Assembly: GCA_045106335.1 (NCBI GenBank)
Contig: JBGCEM010000130.1
Coordinates: 1-15,513, forward strand
Length of the DNA stretch: 15,513 nt
Reading direction: 5' to 3'
Origin: Aliishimia sp045106335
GTDB lineage: Bacteria > Pseudomonadota > Alphaproteobacteria > Rhodobacterales > Rhodobacteraceae
The notes under the pieces are model-generated. The model saw nothing but the letters and a program-made list of their open reading frames with translations. It ran no database searches and had not been told where the DNA came from. The first letter of the stretch is position 1. Every line of letters begins with the position of its first letter. Below are positions 6,571 to 14,185 of the stretch, in pieces. The translations under genes were made by a program, and so were the position numbers.

Positions 6571-9489
6571 ATGAAAGAAGCACCAAAAGACCATATCGCC
6601 TGTGAATCAACCGTGCTTCACCAAAGCACGAGTATTCAGAATGGGTGCGATTTGGTCATGATTGATCCTCAGGATATGGGACTGATTGCGATCAACCAAT
6701 CACTTTACACTGAATTGCAGGCGCCGACGGCGTTGTCGGACATCATTTATCCCGCGGATTGCAGTCAGATCAAACAGGATATCGCGACAAAAGGGGGGCT
6801 ATCGCCGCGCATTGTCACGCGAAAAGACGGCAAACAAGTATGGGCCCGCCCGTTCCGCACAGATCACAAGATCGGGGTTGAATTTTCGCCAAAAGACGAA
6901 CCGTTGACCATCAATGAAAACAGCAATCATTACTTTGCTTTTGTTGTCAAAGAGCTTTCGCAACGGCACGAAACGTCGATGAAAATGAACACAGAATCTG
7001 AACAGGATTACTTTCAGGTTCTGGCCAAAGGCGTTCGGCATTTGGCCAAATTCGATCGGGTGATGATCTACAAATTCGACCCCGATTGGAACGGAGAGGT
7101 CATTGCCGAAGATGTTGGCGACAATATCGAACGTTTTTTCGGGCTAAAATTTCCGGCTGGTGATATCCCACGGCCCGCGCGTGACCTTTTCCTGCGGTCC
7201 AAGGTGCGGCAAATCATCAATGTTGATGGGGATCCTGAACCCATGATCACACCGGAGACCGAACAGCCTTTTCTGTTTGATCAGACAGATAGCACATTTC
7301 GTTATTCATCGCCTATCCACTGTGATTACCTCAGAAACATGGGGGTGACCGCGTCGTTGACAATTGCGATTCATGTGGCGGGGCGGCTTTGGGGGTTGGT
7401 GTCGTGCCATCACAAATCGGGACCGCACCGCATTTCAATGTCGGAACTGACGCTTTGCCATGTTCTCAGCGATTTGGCGTCGAGCCACGTTGCCCGACAG
7501 GAAGAGCAGCGCAAAAACAGTATGAACGCCGAGATGAGCGAGGTCCTGTCGGATATTTCGGTCGCGTCGATCGCGGCAAGCTCCGAAGATGATCTTGCCA
7601 ATATTGTTGTTCAAAACGAAAACCGCCTGCTGCAATTGTTGCGGGCGGACGGCATCCAATTCGAATCTGAAACTGCAAACTGGATTGTGGGCGAGGTCCC
7701 GAAATCTGATCAGCTGCGAGTCATTGATCATTTTGCGCAGGATTGGCTGCAAACCCATAAAAGGGGGGTCTTTGCGACATCCGACTTGGCTGGCTTTTTG
7801 GGCGAAGGGCAACAGGCCAGACAGGTTTCTGGCGGACTGCTTTATTCACATTCTTGGGACCACAAGACCTGTCTAAAAGTGTTTCGCAAGGGGCTGCATG
7901 TCGAAGATGTCTGGGCTGGCGATCCCGACGCCAAGACGCACTATACGCTTGCCAATGATAATGTTTTACATCCGCGAAATTCGTTCGAGGCGTACAAGAG
8001 TTTTGCCAAAGACCGATCAGAAAACTGGCAACAAGAAGAGATTTCGGCGGTCGATGTCTTGCAGTTGGGCTTACGAAATATCGAAATGTCGTTCCACAAA
8101 TCGTTGCGCGAACGCCAGTTACGCCACTCTAATGCCGAAATGCGCAATGCTTTGATCAAGGCTGATCATCAGGCCAACCACGACCCGCTGACGGGGCTTT
8201 TGAATCGACGCGGTTTTGACAATTTTGTGTCCGGTCTGGTGCAACGATCCAACCGCAAAGACTGTCTTTGGTTTTGCCACATCGATCTAGATTTCTTTAA
8301 ACGGATCAACGATGAACGTGGCCACCATGCGGGTGATGCGATGTTGACCCGTGTTGCGGCGATACTGACCAGCGCTGAGGCAAAGGGCAGCAGTGCCGCC
8401 CGCATCGGTGGCGACGAATTTGCGCTGATATTGTCGGGAAACCTGTCGAAATCCGACGCGCGCGCGATCGGCAAAAAAGTGATTGCTGACTTGGCCGAAA
8501 CGCAACTGGTTGATGGTCAGGACATCAGCATGGGCTGTACCATCGGGATCACCAAATTTGCGCCTGGTGACGTTAACCTTGAACGGTTGCTGAAGGAATC
8601 TGACATCGCGCTGTATCACGGCAAACGCCTTGGTCGCGGGCGTGTTGTTTTCTTTACGCAAGACATGGAGGACGCCTCAAGCCGGCGCCGCCAGCAAGAA
8701 GCGGATTTGTTGCGCGGCATCGCGGCCAAGGAATTCGTGCCCTATTTCCAGCCGCAATATGATTGTGAGACCGAAAAGATTGTCGGCTTTGAAGCGCTGT
8801 CGCGGTGGCGGCATCCCACAAAGGGTATCCTGCAACCGTCTGATTTCCTGCCCCTCGCCGCTGAGCTTGGGGTTATGGGCGACATCGATCGTCTGATCTT
8901 TGAAAAGGCGGTGGAACATCAGATTGAATGGTTCTCCAAAACCGATGAGGCAGTGCGATTGTCTGTCAACATTTCTGTGGACCGGCTTCAAAGTCTGGAC
9001 CTGATCACCGATCTAGAGGAGTTGGGCGAATGGACCCGCTTTATCAGTCTGGAGCTTTTGGAGGATATCTATCTTGATGACCACGAGGTCGACTACGAAG
9101 GCATTCTTGAAAGCTTGCGTGATACCGGCGTCGATATTGAAATCGACGATTTTGGGACCGGGCGGACATCGATTCTGGCTGTTGTTTCCGTCAAACCGGA
9201 CCGGCTTAAGATCGATAAGCGCCTGATTGATCCGATCGTTTCCGATGATGCAGCGCGTGGATTGGTTAAGGCGATCATGGATATTGGTGGCCAGCTTGGC
9301 ATCAAGATCATCGCGGAAGGGGTCGAAACCGAGGACCAACTGCGGGTTCTACAATCGCTAAAGTGTGACCGGGTCCAAGGATACCTGTTTTCGCGACCTG
9401 TCGCACCGATCAAGATTGAGAAAGATTTTCTGACAGCCGCCTGGCAGGCTGACCCAACGCCGCAGATCAGTCCTGCATTGATGCACTAA
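6571..9489 (+). CDS. bphP: Bacteriophytochrome with GGDEF and EAL output domains
   Basis: A 972-residue cytoplasmic red/far-red photoreceptor that should synthesise and degrade c-di-GMP. Order: PAS (about 1-120) with Cys11 in the position that binds biliverdin; GAF (about 135-310) with PAGDIP (195-200, Asp198), SPIHCDYL (His250) and CHH (His280), matching the chromophore-pocket Asp and two His of known bacteriophytochromes; PHY (about 320-500) with the tongue motif PRNSF (468-472); GGDEF (about 530-690) with intact GGDEF at 613-617; EAL (about 705-960) with EAL at 741-743, DDFGTG (859-864), Lys880, Glu916 and Gln936 all kept. The inhibitory RxxD site normally upstream of GGDEF is absent (the stretch reads EAKGSSAARI). 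Start supported by GGAGG seven bases before the ATG. It lacks a histidine kinase and membrane segments. Expected to work with the preceding heme oxygenase. Confidence 0.95.
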   Translation: MKEAPKDHIACESTVLHQSTSIQNGCDLVMIDPQDMGLIAINQSLYTELQAPTALSDIIYPADCSQIKQDIATKGGLSPRIVTRKDGKQVWARPFRTDHKIGVEFSPKDEPLTINENSNHYFAFVVKELSQRHETSMKMNTESEQDYFQVLAKGVRHLAKFDRVMIYKFDPDWNGEVIAEDVGDNIERFFGLKFPAGDIPRPARDLFLRSKVRQIINVDGDPEPMITPETEQPFLFDQTDSTFRYSSPIHCDYLRNMGVTASLTIAIHVAGRLWGLVSCHHKSGPHRISMSELTLCHVLSDLASSHVARQEEQRKNSMNAEMSEVLSDISVASIAASSEDDLANIVVQNENRLLQLLRADGIQFESETANWIVGEVPKSDQLRVIDHFAQDWLQTHKRGVFATSDLAGFLGEGQQARQVSGGLLYSHSWDHKTCLKVFRKGLHVEDVWAGDPDAKTHYTLANDNVLHPRNSFEAYKSFAKDRSENWQQEEISAVDVLQLGLRNIEMSFHKSLRERQLRHSNAEMRNALIKADHQANHDPLTGLLNRRGFDNFVSGLVQRSNRKDCLWFCHIDLDFFKRINDERGHHAGDAMLTRVAAILTSAEAKGSSAARIGGDEFALILSGNLSKSDARAIGKKVIADLAETQLVDGQDISMGCTIGITKFAPGDVNLERLLKESDIALYHGKRLGRGRVVFFTQDMEDASSRRRQQEADLLRGIAAKEFVPYFQPQYDCETEKIVGFEALSRWRHPTKGILQPSDFLPLAAELGVMGDIDRLIFEKAVEHQIEWFSKTDEAVRLSVNISVDRLQSLDLITDLEELGEWTRFISLELLEDIYLDDHEVDYEGILESLRDTGVDIEIDDFGTGRTSILAVVSVKPDRLKIDKRLIDPIVSDDAARGLVKAIMDIGGQLGIKIIAEGVETEDQLRVLQSLKCDRVQGYLFSRPVAPIKIEKDFLTAAWQADPTPQISPALMH

Positions 9490-9806
9490 AACCCAAAGGC
9501 TGCCCTGCAAAAAGTCCCGGCATTTATCGGGTAGCGATGTGATCCTCTGCCGCGCAATGATCGGCTTGCGCTATCTGTACGGACCCGTTGCCCAAGGGTG
9601 ATACCAGACTCTGTCTGCGACGGGACCGCACAGTGCAGCACCTGTCGCAAAGGAACAGGGAAAATCACGCGCTGCGGGATCGTCAGGCGGAACATCCAAC
9701 CAACCTTCGCATCACAATGGCGCATAACACGGTGACGTTGCCGTGACGCTATGGTGCGCCGCGTTTGGCAATGTCTGATTCGGTATTGGATTAGGACATT
9801 TTTGCC
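9490..9806. other. 317-base non-coding gap before the injection-system genes
   Basis: I see no convincing gene on either strand; the minus-strand open frame across it is rich in Arg, His and Cys and does not look like a protein. It should contain the promoter of the eCIS operon. Visible structure: an imperfect palindrome at 9728-9745 (CACGG...CCGTG around ACGT, four mismatched positions), a small CCCG/CGGG hairpin at 9516-9531 without a T-run, and a TTGGCA hexamer at 9765-9770 with only a weak -10 (GGATTA, 9788-9793). There is no clear terminator for the phytochrome gene. Confidence 0.5.
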
Positions 9807-10442
9807 ATGGCCATGGTTGGCGCAGTGCATTCGATCGGCGCATCTCTCGCGCGGCATCTTACGGGGGCCTATGCCATTGCGCGTGCCGCAGAAGCCGCCC
9901 TGCCAGAGGAAGATCGGGCGTTACCGAATTGCCTGTTCCAGCAAATCTCAGGCAATGAGATCAACACGAATTTCAGTCCGACGGAAAACCTGATCACGTT
10001 GCACCTGTTTCGGATGAACCAGGACAAAGACATGCGCGCCGCGATGGACCCACGGTTCCCTGGTGATCCCGCCGCGCGCCCGCTTAGTCTTGAACTGCAT
10101 TATCTTGTGACCGCGTGGTCATCGCTGGCTGGGGATGAGCAGACAATCATGGCGTGGACCATGCTTGAGCTGGAACGCACCAACCTTTTGGACAGGTCCA
10201 TTCTTGAACCCCGTAGCCATTGGCGTGATGACGAATCCGTCCAGCTTCGGCTAAGCGATATCGCCCACGAAGACATGATGCGGATTTGGGATGCAATGGA
10301 CCCCAGTTATCGGCTGTCGGCGTCTTATGTTGCCAAACCTGTCCGCATTGAAACAGGGCGTCAGTCTGATGCCGGTCCTGTGATCGCGACCCGTTTCGAG
10401 TTTGATGATCATGATATGATACCGGAGAACGCAGATGCTTGA
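9807..10442 (+). CDS. DUF4255 (Pvc16/Afp16-type) tail terminator protein of a contractile injection system
   Basis: A 211-residue protein with the features of the DUF4255 family: an N-terminal helix (VHSIGASLARHL), the central ITLHLFRMNQDKDMR-like segment, the PLSLELHYLVTAWSS block near residues 92-106, and a following helix with MAWTMLELERT. In Photorhabdus PVC and Serratia Afp particles this family (Pvc16/Afp16) caps and ends the tube-sheath stack, fixing particle length. It is a hallmark of eCIS loci and rare elsewhere. TAGGA lies about ten bases before the ATG at 9807; a second in-frame ATG at 9813 is possible. Its last eight bases overlap the next gene (ATGCTTGA), so the two are translationally coupled. 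It is the first gene of the cluster here, whereas in Afp it is the last. Confidence 0.85.
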   Translation: MAMVGAVHSIGASLARHLTGAYAIARAAEAALPEEDRALPNCLFQQISGNEINTNFSPTENLITLHLFRMNQDKDMRAAMDPRFPGDPAARPLSLELHYLVTAWSSLAGDEQTIMAWTMLELERTNLLDRSILEPRSHWRDDESVQLRLSDIAHEDMMRIWDAMDPSYRLSASYVAKPVRIETGRQSDAGPVIATRFEFDDHDMIPENADA

Positions 10443-11199
10443 TCGGCTTGATCGTCGCGTTCTTGGTGGGTTCCGGATCATTGATCAGGTCTTGGGTGGT
10501 GTCGTGGATGACGGTTTGCGGATTGACGCCCCCGGGCTCACATTGGCCAGAGCAGGCACTGGCGCTTGGGCCGTATTTGCAGCGCCGGGCATGGGCCCGA
10601 TTACCCGGGCGTTCGACAATGTACCGGTGATCCCGGCTCAGAATTTCGATATCGAAGTGCATGACCGGCTGCGGCGCTATGAGCCGCTGGCAGTTACACT
10701 GACGTTTCCAAGAGACGCAGACCCTGCAGCCGTGACAGACCGGGTTGATACGCCGATCGATATTGAACTGCCCTCTGCGCCCGGTCGTGGCACTGCTGCG
10801 GGCTGGAGCACGGTTACTGTCGAAGTGATCCAACCCGGCGGCGCACCCATTCGTGGCGCATTAGTTCAAGTGTTTGATCAAGGCACGACCAACGAAAGAG
10901 GTTGGACATTGACGGGTGTCCGCGGTCAGGCTGTTGTTCCGCTTGTCGGACTGCAAAAGCAACGTGATATCGTGACGCCCGACAATGATGACCCGGACCT
11001 TGATCCGCAGATCGCCACGGTCACAGCGCAGACCTCTTTGGATGTGCGCGTGATTGCAGACATCACCCAACCTTGGCCCGCCAGACCCGCCGCATTGCGG
11101 GCCGGAGGCGCCACAACCCGAACGACCAACTCAACAAGTCCCGTGCAACTTGTGGCGGGGGGGGATGCGTTCCTCTCAGTCACCCTCGACCTAAGCTAG
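10435..11199 (+). CDS. eCIS-associated protein with a carboxypeptidase-regulatory-like beta domain
   Basis: A 254-residue protein that I do not recognise by name. The N-terminal about 100 residues have short beta-like segments (FRIIDQVLGGVVDDGLRID, then LARAGTGAWAVFAAP). Residues about 122-205 resemble a carboxypeptidase-regulatory-like/Ig-type beta-sandwich: VTVEVIQPGGAPIRGALVQV, then a G-W-T-L-T-G-x-x-G-x-A-V-V-P-L pattern typical of that fold. The C-terminal 45 residues are rich in Thr, Ala and Pro and end LSVTLDLS. There is no signal peptide or membrane segment. The start overlaps the DUF4255 stop by eight bases and the sheath gene begins 32 bases after its stop, so it belongs to the particle operon. 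Proteins of this layout occur beside DUF4255 genes in other eCIS loci; a structural or surface-decoration role is inference. Confidence 0.7.
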   Translation: MLDRLDRRVLGGFRIIDQVLGGVVDDGLRIDAPGLTLARAGTGAWAVFAAPGMGPITRAFDNVPVIPAQNFDIEVHDRLRRYEPLAVTLTFPRDADPAAVTDRVDTPIDIELPSAPGRGTAAGWSTVTVEVIQPGGAPIRGALVQVFDQGTTNERGWTLTGVRGQAVVPLVGLQKQRDIVTPDNDDPDLDPQIATVTAQTSLDVRVIADITQPWPARPAALRAGGATTRTTNSTSPVQLVAGGDAFLSVTLDLS

Positions 11200-11219
11200 G
11201 TGCCCAAGCGGCGCCCCAT

Positions 11220-11225
11220 AGGAGG
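11220..11225 (+). promoter_or_regulatory. Near-perfect ribosome binding site of the sheath gene
   Basis: AGGAGG, six bases before the ATG at 11232. It rules out the longer in-frame start at 11073, which would lie within the preceding gene and add 53 unrelated residues. The tube gene has the same strong site (AGGAGG at 13649-13654), consistent with high expression of both structural proteins. Confidence 0.8.
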
Positions 11226-11231
11226 ATCAAA

Positions 11232-13649
11232 ATGGTAGAGCTACTGGCCCCCGGCGTTTACACAATCGAAACGAGCTTTCGCGCCCGTTCGATTCAAGGC
11301 GTTGGAACTTCAACAACCGGTTTCGTCGGAATGGCCCGTTCGGGTCCCGTCGGCGGGCCACCACAGCTTGTGACGTCCTTTGCAGAGTTTGAACGGACCT
11401 ATGGCGGTCTGTCCAACCTGTCAGCGAGCGGAATTGGTTCAACTGAAACCAATTACCTCGCGCATGCCGTACGGGCGTTCTTTAATGAGATGGGCGCGCG
11501 GCTTTATGTGTCGCGGGCGTTCTCTGCGCAGGATGAAAATGACGGTCGGGCACGTATTCCGCTGCGCGACTTTGGGCCTGCGGGCAGTTTTGAATTTATG
11601 GCACGGTTTCCGGGCTCGGCCGGAAATGGTACGCTGGAAGTCAGCGAAGTCGTGACGCCAACGGCACCTGAAGTGATCAGTAATGCCGCTGTGGGTGCCA
11701 TGGCGCGGACCCGCGGCAGCGCGGCTTCCCCCGCCAGTCTGATGGCGACAGCGGCCCCCGGCGATATGTCGGGCGGTGGCGTGATCGATATTGCGGTCGA
11801 TGGTGGTGCCGCACAGCAAGCCACACTTGTTGCGACACCTGCATCGCTGACGTTTGAGATGCCAGCCGATGCGGTCGCTGTCCCTGCAAACACGAATTTG
11901 TCCATTACAGTTGATGGTCTGCGGCAGGTGATTTCGATGAATGGGGATGGCTCTGACCGGTCATTGTCTCAGATCAGGCAGGCGATCCGCGCGGGTCTTC
12001 AGCGTGCGACGGTCACGCGATCAGGACGCGTCTTTACGATCGTGTCCGAAGTGGCTGGCAGTAGCATTACCATGTCCGTTGACGCGCTTCCCGTCCTTGG
12101 CGTGGTTGCTACCACCGAATCTGGAAGCGGTATTTCGCGGTCGGATCGCGTGACTGCCAGCGACATTAATGCTGCCTTCGCGACGGATGGTGTGACCGGC
12201 GTACGCGCCGTCGCCGCCGCTGGAACGGGCATTGTGTCGCTCACGTCAGATACCGCCGGGGCGGGATCGGCGATCGACATCAGCGGAACCGCCGCTGCGA
12301 TCCGCGAAGCGCTTGGGTTTCAGGCGACGTCAGCCACCGGGTCCGCGCTTGCACCGCAGTCATATTTCCTAAGGGTCAGCGAGGCGGGTGCTGGCTGGCA
12401 TCGCTATACCGAAAGTGGTGCTGACTGGACGACCGACAGCACGCTGATCGATCCAACCGCAGAGCTTGATCCGAACGGATTTATGGTGGCGCTGAACTTT
12501 ACCTACACGAATTCTGATCAGACACTGACAAGCTATGAAGGCATGAGCCTTGTGCCGGGTCACCCGCGCTACTTCCTCAGCCGGATGCGCATGCTGACCG
12601 CAACGGATCTTGCAAACGGCGCGCAGGAACCTGTGGCCGATCCGTTGCAGGCGAATGTCCCCTCAGATCTGAACGCGGTTGAGGCACATGCCGCCATATT
12701 TGCGACCGGTACCGAAGATGAGGCAGGCGTGCGCCGCGTCGTTCTTGGGCTGACGGGTGGCAATGATGGTGTGCTACCCAGTCTTGCAGAGTGGGAAGAC
12801 GCACTGGAAGAAATGAACCGCTATGACGATATTTCGATCATTGCGGCCCCCGGTTCATCGGCCTATTCGCTGGTTGGACAGTCGATGCGGGCCACGCTGA
12901 CCACACATGCAAGCAACAACGGTTTCCGCATTGCGGTGCTTGACCCACCGTTGGGCGAAACGCTTGATAGTTTGCGCAACACACGTGGCCAGATTGATAG
13001 CAGCTATGCAGCCCTTTATGCGCCCTGGATCAAGATTGCCAATCCGCTGGCCCGGCCCGGAGACGAGCGGACCCCACGAGACCTCTTGGTTCCGCCATCG
13101 GGACACATCTGCGGGATTTATGCACGCAATGACCAGCTGCGCGGTGTCCACAAGACACCAGCCAATGAAGTCGTGCGCAGTTCAATCGGGTTCGAGACCG
13201 ACTATAATCAGGCGACCCAAGGCGTTCTGAACCCGCTTGGGATCAACTGCCTGCGCAGCCTGTCTGGTCGCGGGCACCGGGTTTATGGTGGGCGGCTCGC
13301 CACGTCAGACCGAGAGGTCCTTTACGTCAGTGACCGCCGCTATCTGAACTTTGTGAAACGGTCCCTTTACGAAAGCATGCAGTGGGCCGTGTTCGAACCC
13401 AATGGACCGGAGTTGTGGGGAAACATTCGCGAAGCGATTGCGTCATTCCTTTATAATCAATGGTTTAACGGCGCACTTTTTGGAACCACCCCGGAAGAGG
13501 CCTTTTTTGTGATCTGTGACCGGTCGGTCATGACACAAGCCGATCTCGATAATGGCCGCTGCATCGCCCAAGTCGGAATGGCGCTTTTGAAACCTGCCGA
13601 GTTCGTCGTTTTCAACATCGGCCAAAAAACCGCCGATATGGGCGTTTAA
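11232..13649 (+). CDS. Phage-tail-like contractile sheath protein (eCIS major sheath)
   Basis: An 805-residue tail sheath subunit, which forms the outer contractile tube of the injector. The N-terminus has the classic pattern APGVYTIE, then STTGFVGMARSGPVGGPP and TSFAEFERTYGG. The C-terminal about 200 residues carry the conserved sheath core: VPPSGHICGIYARND, GVHKTPANE, a NPLGINCLR segment, YVSDRRYLNFVKRSL, VFEPNGPELW, GALFGTTPEEAFFV and LLKPAEFVVF. Many eCIS sheaths are about 350-500 residues; the excess lies in an insertion, residues about 150-390, with at least two beta-modules (about 220-291 and 303-365) resembling each other and a segment of the second sheath-like protein. The insertion would sit on the particle's outside. 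It is followed after 14 bases by the tube gene. No frameshift or missing core motif seen. Confidence 0.95.
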   Translation: MVELLAPGVYTIETSFRARSIQGVGTSTTGFVGMARSGPVGGPPQLVTSFAEFERTYGGLSNLSASGIGSTETNYLAHAVRAFFNEMGARLYVSRAFSAQDENDGRARIPLRDFGPAGSFEFMARFPGSAGNGTLEVSEVVTPTAPEVISNAAVGAMARTRGSAASPASLMATAAPGDMSGGGVIDIAVDGGAAQQATLVATPASLTFEMPADAVAVPANTNLSITVDGLRQVISMNGDGSDRSLSQIRQAIRAGLQRATVTRSGRVFTIVSEVAGSSITMSVDALPVLGVVATTESGSGISRSDRVTASDINAAFATDGVTGVRAVAAAGTGIVSLTSDTAGAGSAIDISGTAAAIREALGFQATSATGSALAPQSYFLRVSEAGAGWHRYTESGADWTTDSTLIDPTAELDPNGFMVALNFTYTNSDQTLTSYEGMSLVPGHPRYFLSRMRMLTATDLANGAQEPVADPLQANVPSDLNAVEAHAAIFATGTEDEAGVRRVVLGLTGGNDGVLPSLAEWEDALEEMNRYDDISIIAAPGSSAYSLVGQSMRATLTTHASNNGFRIAVLDPPLGETLDSLRNTRGQIDSSYAALYAPWIKIANPLARPGDERTPRDLLVPPSGHICGIYARNDQLRGVHKTPANEVVRSSIGFETDYNQATQGVLNPLGINCLRSLSGRGHRVYGGRLATSDREVLYVSDRRYLNFVKRSLYESMQWAVFEPNGPELWGNIREAIASFLYNQWFNGALFGTTPEEAFFVICDRSVMTQADLDNGRCIAQVGMALLKPAEFVVFNIGQKTADMGV

Positions 13650-13663
13650 GGAGGATTTGAGAC

Positions 13664-14110
13664 ATGAACCGTTCCGTACCCTATGGCAATTTCAATTTTC
13701 GGGTGAAGCTAGGCAATGATGAGGTCATCGGTGGTTTCTCTGATGTGTCCGGCCTTAATTCCGAGATTAACATCGCTGAATACCGCGCTGGCAATTCCCC
13801 TGAAAACCACGTCACCAAGATCCCCGGTGTCCACAAGTTTGAAAACGTCACGCTGAAGCGTGGGATCGTGGACTCTAAGGCGTTTTGGGATTGGATGAAG
13901 GAAGCCTGGACAACGGGTCCCAAGGCCAAGCGCGACATGAAGATCGAGATGCTAGATGAAGCGCATCAACCTGTTCAATCGTGGGTCTTAGCCGGGGCCG
14001 TGCCGTCAAAATACACGGGCCCCACACTCGCTGGTGCCGGTGGCACAGAAGTCGCCATGGAAGAATGGCAGATCACCTACGACATGATGAAGTTCGACCA
14101 ACCCGCTTAG
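13664..14110 (+). CDS. Phage-tail-like inner tube protein (gp19/Pvc1 type)
   Basis: A 148-residue inner tube subunit of the injector, the usual length for the T4 gp19-like tail tube family in eCIS. Key features are the N-terminal NFNFRVKLG, the FSDVSGLNSEI segment, the YRAGNSPENHVTKIPG loop, NVTLKRGIVDS, and the C-terminal EEWQITYDMMKF. Hexameric rings of this protein stack inside the sheath to form the channel that carries cargo. AGGAGG overlaps the stop codon of the sheath gene (TAAGGAGG), nine bases before this ATG, so sheath and tube are translated as a pair. A GC-rich stem-loop follows the gene. The window shows only one tube paralog; many eCIS carry two, and a second could lie downstream. 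Confidence 0.93.
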   Translation: MNRSVPYGNFNFRVKLGNDEVIGGFSDVSGLNSEINIAEYRAGNSPENHVTKIPGVHKFENVTLKRGIVDSKAFWDWMKEAWTTGPKAKRDMKIEMLDEAHQPVQSWVLAGAVPSKYTGPTLAGAGGTEVAMEEWQITYDMMKFDQPA

Positions 14111-14134
14111 CGGTCCGATGTCCGAACCATAATG

Positions 14135-14157
14135 CCGGGCGGCAGGTGATCGCCCGG
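14135..14157 (+). terminator. GC-rich stem-loop between tube and second sheath genes (attenuator or RNA-stabilising hairpin)
   Basis: CCGGGCG (14135-14141) and CGCCCGG (14151-14157) form a perfect seven-pair stem with a nine-base loop, followed by TCTTTCCCCC, not a true U-run. It lies in the 75-base gap after the tube stop and ends 28 bases before the next ATG. It is more likely a partial terminator or a 3'-end protecting hairpin for the abundant sheath-tube message than a full terminator, since the cluster continues. Confidence 0.5.
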
Positions 14158-14185
14158 TCTTTCCCCCGCATCCGTCGGAGCCAGC

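Noticed and set aside
9516..9531. Small CCCG/CGGG hairpin after the phytochrome stop as a terminator
   Set aside because: Four-base stem and no T-run; too weak to call a Rho-independent terminator.
9486..9857. Minus-strand open frame covering the 317-base gap before the eCIS genes
   Set aside because: The translation is rich in Arg, His and Cys, has no recognisable motif or good ribosome binding site, and runs into the DUF4255 gene on the other strand.
10147..10833. 228-codon minus-strand open frame across the DUF4255 and beta-domain genes
   Set aside because: Composition (many Arg, His, Cys, Gln) is typical of an antisense frame, and the plus-strand proteins are recognisable and translationally coupled.
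11073..11231. 53-residue N-terminal extension of the sheath gene
   Set aside because: It lies mostly inside the preceding gene in another frame, is Arg-rich and unlike sheaths; AGGAGG directly before the ATG at 11232 settles the start.
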